Assembly (NCBI GenBank): GCA_900556975.1
Contig: USQZ01000040.1
Coordinates: 1-16,196, forward strand
Direction: 5' to 3'
From: an uncultured Clostridium sp.
Lineage (GTDB): Bacteria > Bacillota > Clostridia > TANB77 > CAG-508
DNA length: 16,196 bases
Shown here: positions 6,801 to 15,352 of the stretch, one piece after another
Numbering within the stretch: the stretch's first letter is position 1
Layout: every line of letters begins with the position of its first letter
The notes under the pieces: generated by a model
Told to the model about the DNA's origin: nothing
The model's input: only the letters and a program-made list of their open reading frames with translations
Databases searched by the model: none
Made by a program: the position numbers and the translations under genes

Positions 6801-9676
6801 TTATTCCAGCTATATAAATCACTGTATGAATTATTAGCTGCTAACTTTCTATAGTATGGTGTTTCAGCAACAGTCTTTTTCTCTCTTGCAGTATCTTTTT
6901 GATCTGCAGTTGATATATAAGCCTCTACCTTCTTACCATCTGTTTCTAAACCAACCATTGAGAATGACTTATCATAGTAATCCATAAACTCATTGATTGA
7001 TACATCTGTAAATTCAGATGTGTTATACAATTGAATTTTGTATGTTACAAATAATCGTAACTCTGATCCTTCTTTTATAGCTTTTACAATTGTTTTTGTA
7101 ATATCATCTTTTATTGAATCATATGCACTAGATCTATAATTGAAATCTGAGTTATATAATCCAATATTATATGTTTGTTTTCTGTATTCAGGTTGTATTG
7201 TTTTATCTAAAGCTTCACCTGTTAATAATCCTAATGAATTATATGTATAGTCTGTTTCTTGCTCATTAACAACTACTTTAGCTTTATATAAATCTTTTAA
7301 TACACTAACATCTGTATGATATCTTTCAAGTAAACCTAAGTTTATTTGATTGAAATATTCATCAACTGGTTTGTATGCATTTTTCAAAATTGTTATATTA
7401 TCATAATTCTTTTTCTCAATATGATATTTAGTTTCATAAGGGAATACTAATCCCGCTTCTGAAGTTCTAGCTGAGAATTTATATTGATCATATATAAATC
7501 CTTTATCATCATGTGTTACTAATGTTGAAACTTTCTTAGTATATTCACTACCAACATCTTTTGAAGTATAACTTAATGAAGCTTCTTGATTTCCTCTATC
7601 ACCATTTTCAACTTTATTATATTGTGATTGACCAACACCACCAGTTGCTTTACCTTTTGTTGTTCCTTTTGATGTGTCTATTGATTCATCACCATAAAAC
7701 TCTGTAAAGTAACTATCGAAATCTTTTCTTTCTGCACTATTTTCAACTACATATGAATCATTAGAATAATCAACCTTTGCTGAATTTCCTTTTATTTTTG
7801 AATAATCTGAATCAGCTCCAGCTGTTTCAGCAACAGTTTTCTTAAATGCTGCTAATTTTTGATCAACTTTATCTTTTCCAGATGATTTCAAATATTCAGT
7901 AGCTTCATATGTTTGTCCATCATATACGAATTCTACATCATAAGACATTACATATTTTGATGTATCTAATCCCTCTTCTGAAGGAACTTGTATTTCTGGA
8001 ATTTCATATTTTCCTTTATTGATATAAACTCTATTATTTATAAAGTCTATCGTCTTTCCAGAAGCATCCCAAGCAATTGCTTTTTCTCTTTCAACCTCCG
8101 TAAGTTTGTTGTTATTCTTTTGGTATTTAACTTTCCAAACTACAATCTCAACACTGTTATCAACAGCATATGACTCTGATTTATCCTTAATTCCTAGTGT
8201 TCCTGTAGATTGATCTTTTTGTTCATCTTGATCTATCCAAACCATACCAGAAAGATGAGTTCTTAAATCACGTGGTTCTGTCATTATTTCAAGTTCAACT
8301 GGCATTGCAGCTCTTTCTCCATCTAATCCAGAGAAAGCATTTACGTCAATTTTCTCATTTGGTCCAGTTACGTTTGTAATCTTCTGTTGTTCTACTATTT
8401 CTCCTGTTTCTTCGTTAACTACATAACCAGTATATAGTTCATATGAACCTTTTGCAGTCATATAGTGGAAGTCAACTTTGAAACTCTTTAGTGCAACTAC
8501 ATCATCTAAATAATCAATTGCTAAATAGAATTCTTCACCATCATATGGGAATGAATATGTATCAGCTGTATCTAAAAATTCTTGTGCTTTTTTATTATGA
8601 GCAGCTTCATCTTTATAAACAATTTCGAAGTTTTTATTTTGTACATATATAGATTCTCCTGCAGAATCTAATACTTCTTTTCCTTCTCCGTCAACACCTA
8701 CTAAAGTCATTTTTGTAATACCTGCAAAATCTACTTTAGCACGATTTCCTTGTTGTGTTGTTCTTCTTTTGTAATTAATCTTTAATGGTCCTACCATATA
8801 TTTATTTGTATCTGCATCAAAAGTAACTTTTAAATCTGATGACTTTTCAGGACTCATTCCAACATTATAATTAATTTTGAATGTTCCATCATCATTCTTT
8901 GGCCAACTTGTATCTCCGCCATTCATTTCTTTAACATAACTTTCGAAGTCTCTAGCTTCTGCTGCAAGTCCACCACTTAAATCATTTGGTGTATAAACGT
9001 TTTCAGCTCTTGTACATACTAACCACCATGCATACTGTACATATGAATATACACCATCGCCACCACCACTAGCCGGATTTAATATAGCTACATAGTACTT
9101 ACCATCAGTACCTTTAACAACATATGTTTCATCACCTATGTTATCAACACCATTTTTTTGATTTTTAACTTTGTATATTATTTCGTCGCCTGCTTTAGCA
9201 AATTCTTCTAGTTTCTTTTTAGAGCCATCATATACAGTTTGAGTTCTAGTAAATGATACTCCTGTAGTACCACCAGCTTCGTTACTTCCTGCTTCAGCTA
9301 ATACCCATGCCTCAGCAGGTGTAGCTACATAAGTTCCTTGATGTGTCCATGTACCTTCATATCCTAAAGGCATACCTTTCGCAGCACACATAATATTAGG
9401 ATCGTTAAGCAAATTATCATAAGTTATTGAAGGATTACTTCCTAATGATTCATGAGAATATTGTTTAAATATCTCGTAACCTGTTTGTTGTTGCTTTGCT
9501 AACCAGCTTTTAACTTGGATAGGTACATCCTTAGAAAGTTTTGTAGCTTCCTCAGCTGTGTATGTTTTAGCAAGTGAAATTAAATCCGGAGATTTCATCA
9601 CAATTGCAAGGTACGTGAATAGTACAAGTAACATTATTAAAGTTGTTCTTACTATAAATTTCTTTTTGTTTCTCAT
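3866..9676 (-). CDS. Gene B: giant surface protein with putative thioester (TQXA-like) domain and duplicated SdrD_B blocks
   Basis: This 1936-residue protein has a basic N-terminus and a hydrophobic segment at about residues 11-27 (signal or anchor). Cys97 (NIMCAAKG), then AEAWVLAEA, then Gln214 in VQYAWW resemble the Cys...Gln-x-A-x-W pattern of Gram-positive thioester adhesin domains; Cys221 leaves a disulfide as an alternative. Two SdrD_B-like domains start near residues 474 (LSGMVWIDQD) and 1134 (LNGVVWEDGRDD). Each is followed about 300 residues later by a related Ig-like module (near 778 and 1433), so the middle is an internal duplication. The C-terminus has TFSEPTG, a helix at about 1898-1921 and an unusual acidic tail (KKTKYDDDDIASDEK). 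The start at 9676 is set by AAGGGGGTGA and by the ATGA overlap with gene C. Likely role: a covalent or high-affinity adhesin co-expressed with C. There is no LPXTG motif, and the exact function is unknown. Confidence 0.9.
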   Translation of the reverse strand: MRNKKKFIVRTTLIMLLVLFTYLAIVMKSPDLISLAKTYTAEEATKLSKDVPIQVKSWLAKQQQTGYEIFKQYSHESLGSNPSITYDNLLNDPNIMCAAKGMPLGYEGTWTHQGTYVATPAEAWVLAEAGSNEAGGTTGVSFTRTQTVYDGSKKKLEEFAKAGDEIIYKVKNQKNGVDNIGDETYVVKGTDGKYYVAILNPASGGGDGVYSYVQYAWWLVCTRAENVYTPNDLSGGLAAEARDFESYVKEMNGGDTSWPKNDDGTFKINYNVGMSPEKSSDLKVTFDADTNKYMVGPLKINYKRRTTQQGNRAKVDFAGITKMTLVGVDGEGKEVLDSAGESIYVQNKNFEIVYKDEAAHNKKAQEFLDTADTYSFPYDGEEFYLAIDYLDDVVALKSFKVDFHYMTAKGSYELYTGYVVNEETGEIVEQQKITNVTGPNEKIDVNAFSGLDGERAAMPVELEIMTEPRDLRTHLSGMVWIDQDEQKDQSTGTLGIKDKSESYAVDNSVEIVVWKVKYQKNNNKLTEVEREKAIAWDASGKTIDFINNRVYINKGKYEIPEIQVPSEEGLDTSKYVMSYDVEFVYDGQTYEATEYLKSSGKDKVDQKLAAFKKTVAETAGADSDYSKIKGNSAKVDYSNDSYVVENSAERKDFDSYFTEFYGDESIDTSKGTTKGKATGGVGQSQYNKVENGDRGNQEASLSYTSKDVGSEYTKKVSTLVTHDDKGFIYDQYKFSARTSEAGLVFPYETKYHIEKKNYDNITILKNAYKPVDEYFNQINLGLLERYHTDVSVLKDLYKAKVVVNEQETDYTYNSLGLLTGEALDKTIQPEYRKQTYNIGLYNSDFNYRSSAYDSIKDDITKTIVKAIKEGSELRLFVTYKIQLYNTSEFTDVSINEFMDYYDKSFSMVGLETDGKKVEAYISTADQKDTAREKKTVAETPYYRKLAANNSYSDLYSWNKEDDLKNKYIDGLGDNDKATGDLTFEKLPENGGYKVAKCSGLSALAGNKKTVDDKLTLEPGESFEVYITYEVDKEGYDKIQNSEQASRDNLLNEKSNIAEVSRFTSVYTEEALARHKTTRYKAGQISGRVDRDSAPDNINLAAKDSNGKLDSKFFEDDTEAAPVLRVTVKNGDDVRKLNGVVWEDGRDDNGEANGVYDSGEKLIPNVDVQLVEKISVDPKDLQPGGKLYGKIININTLDYEFEYIWPDKSFGNGTYTSKAVTNDKGEYEFKDFLSGNYVVRFEYGNKEETLKYNGQDYKNTAYQANMTNDPAKKNDKGEIYSGTVDGTVNGTADSDVLSADNVRSTLNNQWQDLSNGTQATALNNARVSDARDYEPRRLNVDAYSRTITNKNAEVLAGYVDEKDTNLTNEYKQLLQSDDNKKELMDKTSMVANTAKFVVDIENQKEINYQPNVSTTEGSKDMNAKDIHNYIIPNIDFGLTRRPETRLYIQKEINKIELLKNDGKDVVLTVTCDDEGNIIKSGDTTSSDATVRADKITEINKSLLTAGTQGFKYIAVEASYLRGLQVKLTYKIDVINKSEVDYTTKKVSEIKDAQTLYNLATNYESGADLAEGDLSPFNTGKGIQYGKYVGLHYYTNGTEATKNDDLTNKYKFAYKDEAGDVVVKTTVDQLVDYVDNDISISKDDTENVANQSWSESSEADRKNKLSSVAYVGNSVADDKLQDDKERAYVATGKNNIVVSDNERMSVDEREITYYRAETEDGQPKTDVTADGVIKPIVSSKILKMYSTVDDSIASETRSKYNSNITKELTPESVNADESKATMTIVTTSQGSEDAIKNMNYDNLVEIVMYSNPVGRRDTEAIPGNANMIAKQKPAYEAGYDKVAKKDAQGNVTYEFQPKTTKLANNESVTTERDAYAAKDTITFSEPTGLSLQRQKANVAIRVILGVLIVAAITIMIITVVMVVKKTKYDDDDIASDEK

Positions 9677-12600
9677 ACTATCACCCCCTTATTCTTTCTA
9701 TCAATCTGTATCTTAATTACATACAGAGTAATCAATAAGACTATCAGTGTAGTACTAATAATCATTAAGTTAATCATACTTCCACCTGTTTGAACACCAA
9801 TAATTACATCGGCTTTGCTCAAATCATCTTCATCTTGAGCTTGATTACCTGGAGTAGAATCAATATCACTAATTGCATATTGGTTATAATCTTCTGCAAT
9901 TTCAAATGTATTGTTTATAATTCCAGTTCCGTCTTCTGTCATCTTCTTTGTTAAAATCAACTTAATTTCTTTTGTATCACCAGGCTGTAATAATACATCT
10001 TCTAATTGATTTGTATAAGCATTACCATCAGTAGCAATATACCAACCTGAATTTAATCCTGTATCAAGTTCTAATTCTTCTGGTAAGTAATCAACTATTG
10101 ATTTTACATATCCTGCAATTTCACCTCTGTTTGCAACAGTTATTGTATATTCTACAAATAATTTTGAAGAATCTGCATATTTAGGATTAATATCAACTTT
10201 TGCAAGCTTTGGATTTTCCATTTCATATGTATTTGTTTCTTTATCATTTTGAATTGTAATTCTATTAATGTTTGCATCTAATGATAAATCAAACATACCA
10301 GCTGCTACAAATCCGATATCAATATCAGATATACTTGAATCTTTTACACTAATCTTATCTGTAACTGCTTTATAATTTGAAGTTATTGCATCTGAGTTTT
10401 TATCAGCTGTAACACCTTGTTTCTTATAATCAGTTAATTGATATTTTGTTGTATCATATTCAAATTTTACATAGTAATCACCAGGTTTAACATTTTCAAA
10501 TATATATTCTCCAACATTATTTGTAACAACTTGGCTTACTATTTCTTGAGAAGAAATATCACATAATTTTGCAACAATATTTGTCATTCCTTCTTCATCA
10601 TCATCTTTTTTACCATTTTTGTTTTTATCATAGAATGCTGTACCTATAATTTTATATGTTGAATTTTCATCAACTACTGAATCTGTATTAACAGATCCAC
10701 CAACTGTTGTAATTCCTTCATAATTAACTACAGGAACATCTTCACTTTCTGTTTCAACAGTCATATCACTACTTTGTTCTGCTGTTCCAACTTCATTAGA
10801 AGCAACTGGTTGAAGAATATTTGTTACTTTTTCTGTTTCAACTGTTTCAACATTATTTCCTGAAACAACCCATCCTGTACCAACTACAGCTTCATCAGTT
10901 CCTTGTAAGTTTTCAGCACGACATACTAAATTAATTTTAGCAGTCTCACCCGCATAAATTTCAGTTTTTAATGAGAAATCATCTGAAATATATGCATTTA
11001 CTGTTCTACCGCTGTCAAATTCGCACTTACCAGAAATCATTACTAATCCATCTGGTAAATTATTTGATATATCTATAGTATCATTTGCATTTCCTACATT
11101 CTTAATTTCAAGAACATATTCAACATAGTCACCTTCTTTAACATATCTGTTATCAGAATTTGTGTAACTATTAATTTCTAATTTTGGTTTTGCTAAAGTA
11201 ATATGATTTTCATCTGACATATAAGAAACTTTTAAATCTCCACTTTCAACTGTTGAAGTAGAAACTAAATCTTGTTTTGTTTCTTCCATATCATTTGCTT
11301 TAACTGTTACTTTGCAAACTTTTCCTGAACCTAATGAAGAAATATTCCATGTAACTACTCTTGAACTTGCATCATAGTTAGCAGAATTTGAATTATCTCC
11401 ATCAACATAAGCATTTACAAAATCTAATCCCTCAGGAATAACTTGTCTAACAACAATGTTATTTATATTAGTATTATTTTTATTTGTAACTGTTGTTGCA
11501 TATGTCATTTCTTCATTTGGTAATATTGGATAACCATCTTTTGTTGAAGTAAGTTCAACATCGATTTGTGAATCATCTATTGTATATTCATTATTTTGTG
11601 TTAATGTAATCGCTTTTTCTAATCCATCAGCTTCAACTGTTGCTTCTAAATTAATTGTTCCTTCATAACCTTCTAAAACTTCAAGTCTGAATTGAACTGT
11701 TTGTGATTGAAATTCTTTAATTTCTCCAACATTAATTTCTATTCCATTTGAACTTTCTTCATCAGAAACATATCTTGTACCTTCTGGAATATTTGCTTTT
11801 AAAACGACATTTGTTGCAGCTGTTCTTCCATCATTTTTAATATTTACTGTATAGTCAATATATTGACCAGCAATAACTGTATCACCTTGAATATTTGTTG
11901 ACATTTCAGCATTTAATAATGGTGCATTTCCAGTTGTTAAAACAACTTTATCAGCTTCTCCAACACCTTTTGTTCTTTCACCAACATAGTATGTTCCAAA
12001 TGTTCCAACCATATCTATGTTATTTGTTAAATTTGCTGGTATTTCAAAATCATATGTGAATGATAATATATCACCAATTTTTACATTCTCATTAACAACT
12101 ATTAAGAATGATTTAACTTTATCTAATGATTCAGGTTCAACTGTCCAACCATTTGATGATACACTTAAATCATCTGTTGCATTTTCATTTTCAGAATAAT
12201 AAACAGTTGTTGTAAATCCATCAGCTTCTGAGAAAATCTTTGATGTCATCGGAGCTGTCATATTTGTTCCTAAAGCTTCACCTGTCACAATTGATTTGTT
12301 TCCATCAAATACTGTTCTACCTAAAATATGAACATCATGCATTTCTTCATCAGTATTATTTATTAATATCATTTTCATTTCAGCTGTTCTGCTATCAGCA
12401 AATGTAGCAATTGTATCTTCTTTTCTTCCTTGATCAACTGAAATTAATGAAGCATTATCTTTATAATTTGAAATCATTTGAGCATTTACAAATCCGGTTG
12501 GTGCAACTATATTTAAGTCTGTATCATATTGACCTTGTTTGCCAATTAATAAGTATGCTGATGGGGATGTAAGCATATTCCAATCAGAACTCATTACGTA

Positions 12601-15042
12601 ATTTGTTGCATCTTCATTGTAATAATTCATTAAAAGTTTTTCTTTCTTAGATGCTGTATACATATTAGTTATCATATCAGCTTTTAAAATAACTGTTGTA
12701 CCTTTATCTAAATCACCCATTGTGTATTTTGTTTGAGTTCCTTTTAATGTAATCTTAATTACAACTCTATCTTCTTGATCTCTTAAAGTCTCAATATTTG
12801 CAATGTCAAGTTCATCATTTCCATAAAGTAAATTCATATCTTTAATGTTTACATTTTTTACTTCTTTAGGGAAAACCAATTCAAATACTGGATTTTTGTA
12901 AACATCACTATTTGCATTACTATTATTTAATGAAACTGTTATTTCAATATCTTCATTATTAACTAATGTACTTAAATCTGTTCTACTTAATGAAACTGTT
13001 GCACCTGTTGATGATTCAATTAAATTTGTCTCAACAGTTTTAACTGGCATATCAGTTACAATTCCTTCTTCTAGTTCTGCTGAACCAGTAAAGCTTTCTT
13101 GCATACTTCTGAACATTGTTAAATCCATTTTTTCATAAGTAGCTTTTGCAATTGCTTTAGTAGCAACTACATTTAAGATACCCTCACCTGTAGGATTGTT
13201 TATCTTCATTACAATCTTACCAATTTTGTTATCTCCAAAATTAATTGTAATGTAACCATCACCATCATCTACAGTATCTTTTGTTAATCGAATTAACTGA
13301 GTTCCATTCTCTAGTAAAATTTCAAAGTTACCTGTTTCACCAATTATTGAAACAAGATTATCCTTGTTTACTCTTATCTTATCATAATAAGTATTTTCAC
13401 CAGCACTTGTTGACGTTGAATATCCATTGCTATAATCATCAACAAAATATTCAGTTCCTTCATTTATTTGTACAGATTTTACTAAATCAACTCTTGAAAT
13501 GTTTATATCAAATGCACTTTCATATTGAACTATGTATTCTGGTTCATCTGAATTAGCATTTGCATATAAATAACCTTTATTTATATTTTGAGTTTTTCTA
13601 GTAACATCATAAGTAACTATATTTGAATTTGCTTGAGATAAATCATATTCTTTGTCAATAGAATTTGAAATTTCTTTTGTACTCTTGCCTGAGAAAATAT
13701 TAGCTTTTGCAGAAACTGTTGCATTCAATATTCCGCCAGAAATATCTGAATAATCTTCATATTTATATGAAATGATATATTCATCATTTCCTGTATTCAT
13801 TTGATATTTTCCTTCTTTTTCTGCATTATTTACATTAATATAAACTTTTCCATTCTCATATGACCAGTTCTCAACAGTAAATAATGTATCTCCATTTAGA
13901 AGACCATTTGTAAATCCAGTACTTATTGCTGAAACATTAACGTCCTTGATACTTGCTCCATCAACTTCTGGAATTCCAACTTCTAATGAAGTATCTTTTA
14001 TAGGTAATTCATTTTTTGAATCAGTACCCAATGTTACTTTTAATTGAACTAAAGCCTCTTTTGAACCATCTTTAGTATAAGGAATAAATTTTTCTACATT
14101 ACTTCCAACAATTAAATTCATATCATTAGAAAGTTCTAAAACAGGTTTTACTGATTTAGTTATAATAGTTTCATTTCCTTCACTATCAACATGTGTTCCT
14201 AATAAACTTAATTCAACTCCACCTTGAAGTCTAGCAATATCAACTGTTTCTTCATTTTTAAGTTCAATTGGAATGTAAACTTTAACTTCTGTTCCACCAT
14301 TAATTTGTCTTAATTTGATTTTACCATCCTCAATTGATTGGATATATTCACCAAGTGAAATATTATCCCTTACCTTAAAAATTTGATTAGCTAAATCTTT
14401 AATATCGATTTTTGCATTCTTTAAATAACCTGTTGATTTAACACCAACCGTTATTTCAATTGCTAATCCATCTTGAAGTTTTTGTTCAGACTCTGTATTT
14501 TTAACATTATCTGAATCAGAAGGAGTAGTTTCAGTTGTAACATTTGATGGAGTTTCTACTTTATTAGAAGAATCTTCTGTCACATTAGCTTCATTTCCTC
14601 CGTTTGGAACTTCTACAGGTGTATCTGCTGTAACATTAGCCTCATCCCCACCATTTGGATTTTCAACTGGTGTATCTGATGTTACGTTAGCTTCATCACC
14701 ACCATTTGGATTCTCAACTGGTGTATCTGATGTTACATTAGCTTCATCTTCACCATTTGAATTATCGATTGGTGTTCCAACTTGTTCATCAACCTTTCCT
14801 TCGTTTTCTGCGTTACCAACTAATTCATTCTCTGCCTCTAAATTTGGTATCGTCTTTGCTTCATCTGTTGAATTACTCTCCTCCGTGTTATTAATCATAA
14901 CAAACTGAGCAGAATAGTTAACATCATCTTCTGGCTCAACAGCATAAGAAACAAGAGCAGTACCCAGAGTAGCAAAATTGCTAAACACAAGCATGAATAC
15001 AATTAAGCTAGCCACGGCTTTTTTCTTAATTTCTTTCATCAT
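9673..15042 (-). CDS. Gene C: giant secreted stalk protein with DUF11 and SdrD_B domains and C-terminal anchor
   Basis: This 1789-residue protein starts at ATG 15042 with GGAGGT 9 nt upstream; a second ATG follows directly. It has a Sec signal peptide with likely cleavage after SYA (residue 34). Residues 86-153 are four 17-residue Pro/Asn/Gly-rich repeats. Residues about 190-1015 are beta-rich and align by eye with gene A. DUF11-like domains start near 1047, 1161 and 1288, with N-I-P-E-G, V-I-P-E-G and N-L-P-D-G signatures. An SdrD_B domain near 1463 carries the calcium-loop motif DKNKNGKKDDDEEG and ends DIDIGF near 1576. A final Ig-like domain leads to SKADVIIGVQTGG, a membrane helix at about 1757-1776 and a basic tail. 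VQTG resembles a non-canonical sortase signal, but membrane anchoring alone is possible. Likely role: a long cell-surface stalk or adhesin, co-transcribed with gene B through an ATGA overlap. Confidence 0.9.
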   Translation of the reverse strand: MMKEIKKKAVASLIVFMLVFSNFATLGTALVSYAVEPEDDVNYSAQFVMINNTEESNSTDEAKTIPNLEAENELVGNAENEGKVDEQVGTPIDNSNGEDEANVTSDTPVENPNGGDEANVTSDTPVENPNGGDEANVTADTPVEVPNGGNEANVTEDSSNKVETPSNVTTETTPSDSDNVKNTESEQKLQDGLAIEITVGVKSTGYLKNAKIDIKDLANQIFKVRDNISLGEYIQSIEDGKIKLRQINGGTEVKVYIPIELKNEETVDIARLQGGVELSLLGTHVDSEGNETIITKSVKPVLELSNDMNLIVGSNVEKFIPYTKDGSKEALVQLKVTLGTDSKNELPIKDTSLEVGIPEVDGASIKDVNVSAISTGFTNGLLNGDTLFTVENWSYENGKVYINVNNAEKEGKYQMNTGNDEYIISYKYEDYSDISGGILNATVSAKANIFSGKSTKEISNSIDKEYDLSQANSNIVTYDVTRKTQNINKGYLYANANSDEPEYIVQYESAFDINISRVDLVKSVQINEGTEYFVDDYSNGYSTSTSAGENTYYDKIRVNKDNLVSIIGETGNFEILLENGTQLIRLTKDTVDDGDGYITINFGDNKIGKIVMKINNPTGEGILNVVATKAIAKATYEKMDLTMFRSMQESFTGSAELEEGIVTDMPVKTVETNLIESSTGATVSLSRTDLSTLVNNEDIEITVSLNNSNANSDVYKNPVFELVFPKEVKNVNIKDMNLLYGNDELDIANIETLRDQEDRVVIKITLKGTQTKYTMGDLDKGTTVILKADMITNMYTASKKEKLLMNYYNEDATNYVMSSDWNMLTSPSAYLLIGKQGQYDTDLNIVAPTGFVNAQMISNYKDNASLISVDQGRKEDTIATFADSRTAEMKMILINNTDEEMHDVHILGRTVFDGNKSIVTGEALGTNMTAPMTSKIFSEADGFTTTVYYSENENATDDLSVSSNGWTVEPESLDKVKSFLIVVNENVKIGDILSFTYDFEIPANLTNNIDMVGTFGTYYVGERTKGVGEADKVVLTTGNAPLLNAEMSTNIQGDTVIAGQYIDYTVNIKNDGRTAATNVVLKANIPEGTRYVSDEESSNGIEINVGEIKEFQSQTVQFRLEVLEGYEGTINLEATVEADGLEKAITLTQNNEYTIDDSQIDVELTSTKDGYPILPNEEMTYATTVTNKNNTNINNIVVRQVIPEGLDFVNAYVDGDNSNSANYDASSRVVTWNISSLGSGKVCKVTVKANDMEETKQDLVSTSTVESGDLKVSYMSDENHITLAKPKLEINSYTNSDNRYVKEGDYVEYVLEIKNVGNANDTIDISNNLPDGLVMISGKCEFDSGRTVNAYISDDFSLKTEIYAGETAKINLVCRAENLQGTDEAVVGTGWVVSGNNVETVETEKVTNILQPVASNEVGTAEQSSDMTVETESEDVPVVNYEGITTVGGSVNTDSVVDENSTYKIIGTAFYDKNKNGKKDDDEEGMTNIVAKLCDISSQEIVSQVVTNNVGEYIFENVKPGDYYVKFEYDTTKYQLTDYKKQGVTADKNSDAITSNYKAVTDKISVKDSSISDIDIGFVAAGMFDLSLDANINRITIQNDKETNTYEMENPKLAKVDINPKYADSSKLFVEYTITVANRGEIAGYVKSIVDYLPEELELDTGLNSGWYIATDGNAYTNQLEDVLLQPGDTKEIKLILTKKMTEDGTGIINNTFEIAEDYNQYAISDIDSTPGNQAQDEDDLSKADVIIGVQTGGSMINLMIISTTLIVLLITLYVIKIQIDRKNKGVIV
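9681..9690 (-). promoter_or_regulatory. Strong Shine-Dalgarno of gene B, embedded in the end of gene C
   Basis: AAGGGGGTGA on the minus strand is a near-complete anti-16S match, with its AAGGGGG core 7 nt before the gene B ATG. The same bases encode the last residues of gene C (G-V-I-V), and the C stop and B start share ATGA. Termination-reinitiation coupling between C and B is the natural reading. Confidence 0.75.
14584..14787 (-). repeat. Four 51-bp in-frame tandem repeats in gene C
   Basis: Units at 14737..14787, 14686..14736, 14635..14685 and 14584..14634 encode EQVGTPIDNSNGEDEAN, VTSDTPVENPNGGDEAN (twice) and VTADTPVEVPNGGNEAN. The two middle units are identical in protein but differ at several silent bases; the outer units are more diverged. 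The acidic, Pro/Asn/Gly-rich composition suggests a flexible linker just after the signal peptide. Unit number could vary between strains by slippage or recombination without breaking the frame. Confidence 0.9.
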
Positions 15043-15092
15043 TGCACATTTACCTCCGCAAATATATTGACTTTTTTAACTATTCGCCTTTT

Positions 15093-15120
15093 ATTTTAAA
15101 GATATTTTGAAATATGTCAA
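15093..15120 (-). promoter_or_regulatory. SigA-type promoter of the C-B operon
   Basis: A perfect TTGACA (15115..15120) is followed after 16 nt by TAAAAT (15093..15098), five of six to consensus. The predicted start near 15086 gives a leader of about 44 nt with GGAGGT. The leader's first bases (GCGAATA, 15081..15087) can pair with TATTTGC (15058..15064) just before the Shine-Dalgarno, a possible 5' stem-loop. A small inverted repeat tgaaat-tcat-atttca (15141..15156) lies about 20 bp upstream of the -35 and could be an operator, with weak support. Confidence 0.65.
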
Positions 15121-15249
15121 TTAAAATTTTTTCCATTTTTTGAAATTCATATTTCATAACAATATTCTCTTGTTACGGAAATTAATACATTATAGCTAAT
15201 TTTACATTTTGATTAAATTTTTTAACTAATTTTATCGATAAGGCTCATT

Positions 15250-15278
15250 TGGTTTACATATTATTTTTATGGAAACCA
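15250..15278. repeat. Inverted repeat upstream of the C-B promoter
   Basis: Arms tggtttacat and atggaaacca pair over 10 bases with one mismatch around a 9-nt loop (attattttt). No T tract follows on either strand, so it is not a good terminator. A protein-binding site is possible. Nothing else recognisable is seen between 15157 and 15249. Confidence 0.35.
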
Positions 15279-15294
15279 TTTTCTATGAATTTCG

Positions 15295-15331
15295 AAAAAA
15301 TATCCACAGCTTTATGCACCACTGTGGATAA
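15295..15331 (-). terminator. Second intrinsic terminator after gene D, with DnaA-box-like arms
   Basis: TATCCACAG (15301..15309) and CTGTGGATA (15322..15330) form a perfect 9-bp stem with a 12-nt loop. On the minus strand it is followed by six T (15295..15300). It lies about 75 nt past the gene D stop, in tandem with the first terminator. The right arm extends to TGTGGATAA (15323..15331), a perfect reverse DnaA box, so double use is possible. Confidence 0.6.
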
Positions 15332-15352
15332 ATTTTAAGCACACACTTAATC

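Noticed and set aside
14584..14787. CRISPR-like direct repeats
   Set aside because: The 51-bp units are contiguous with no unique spacers and keep the reading frame of gene C, so they are protein repeats.
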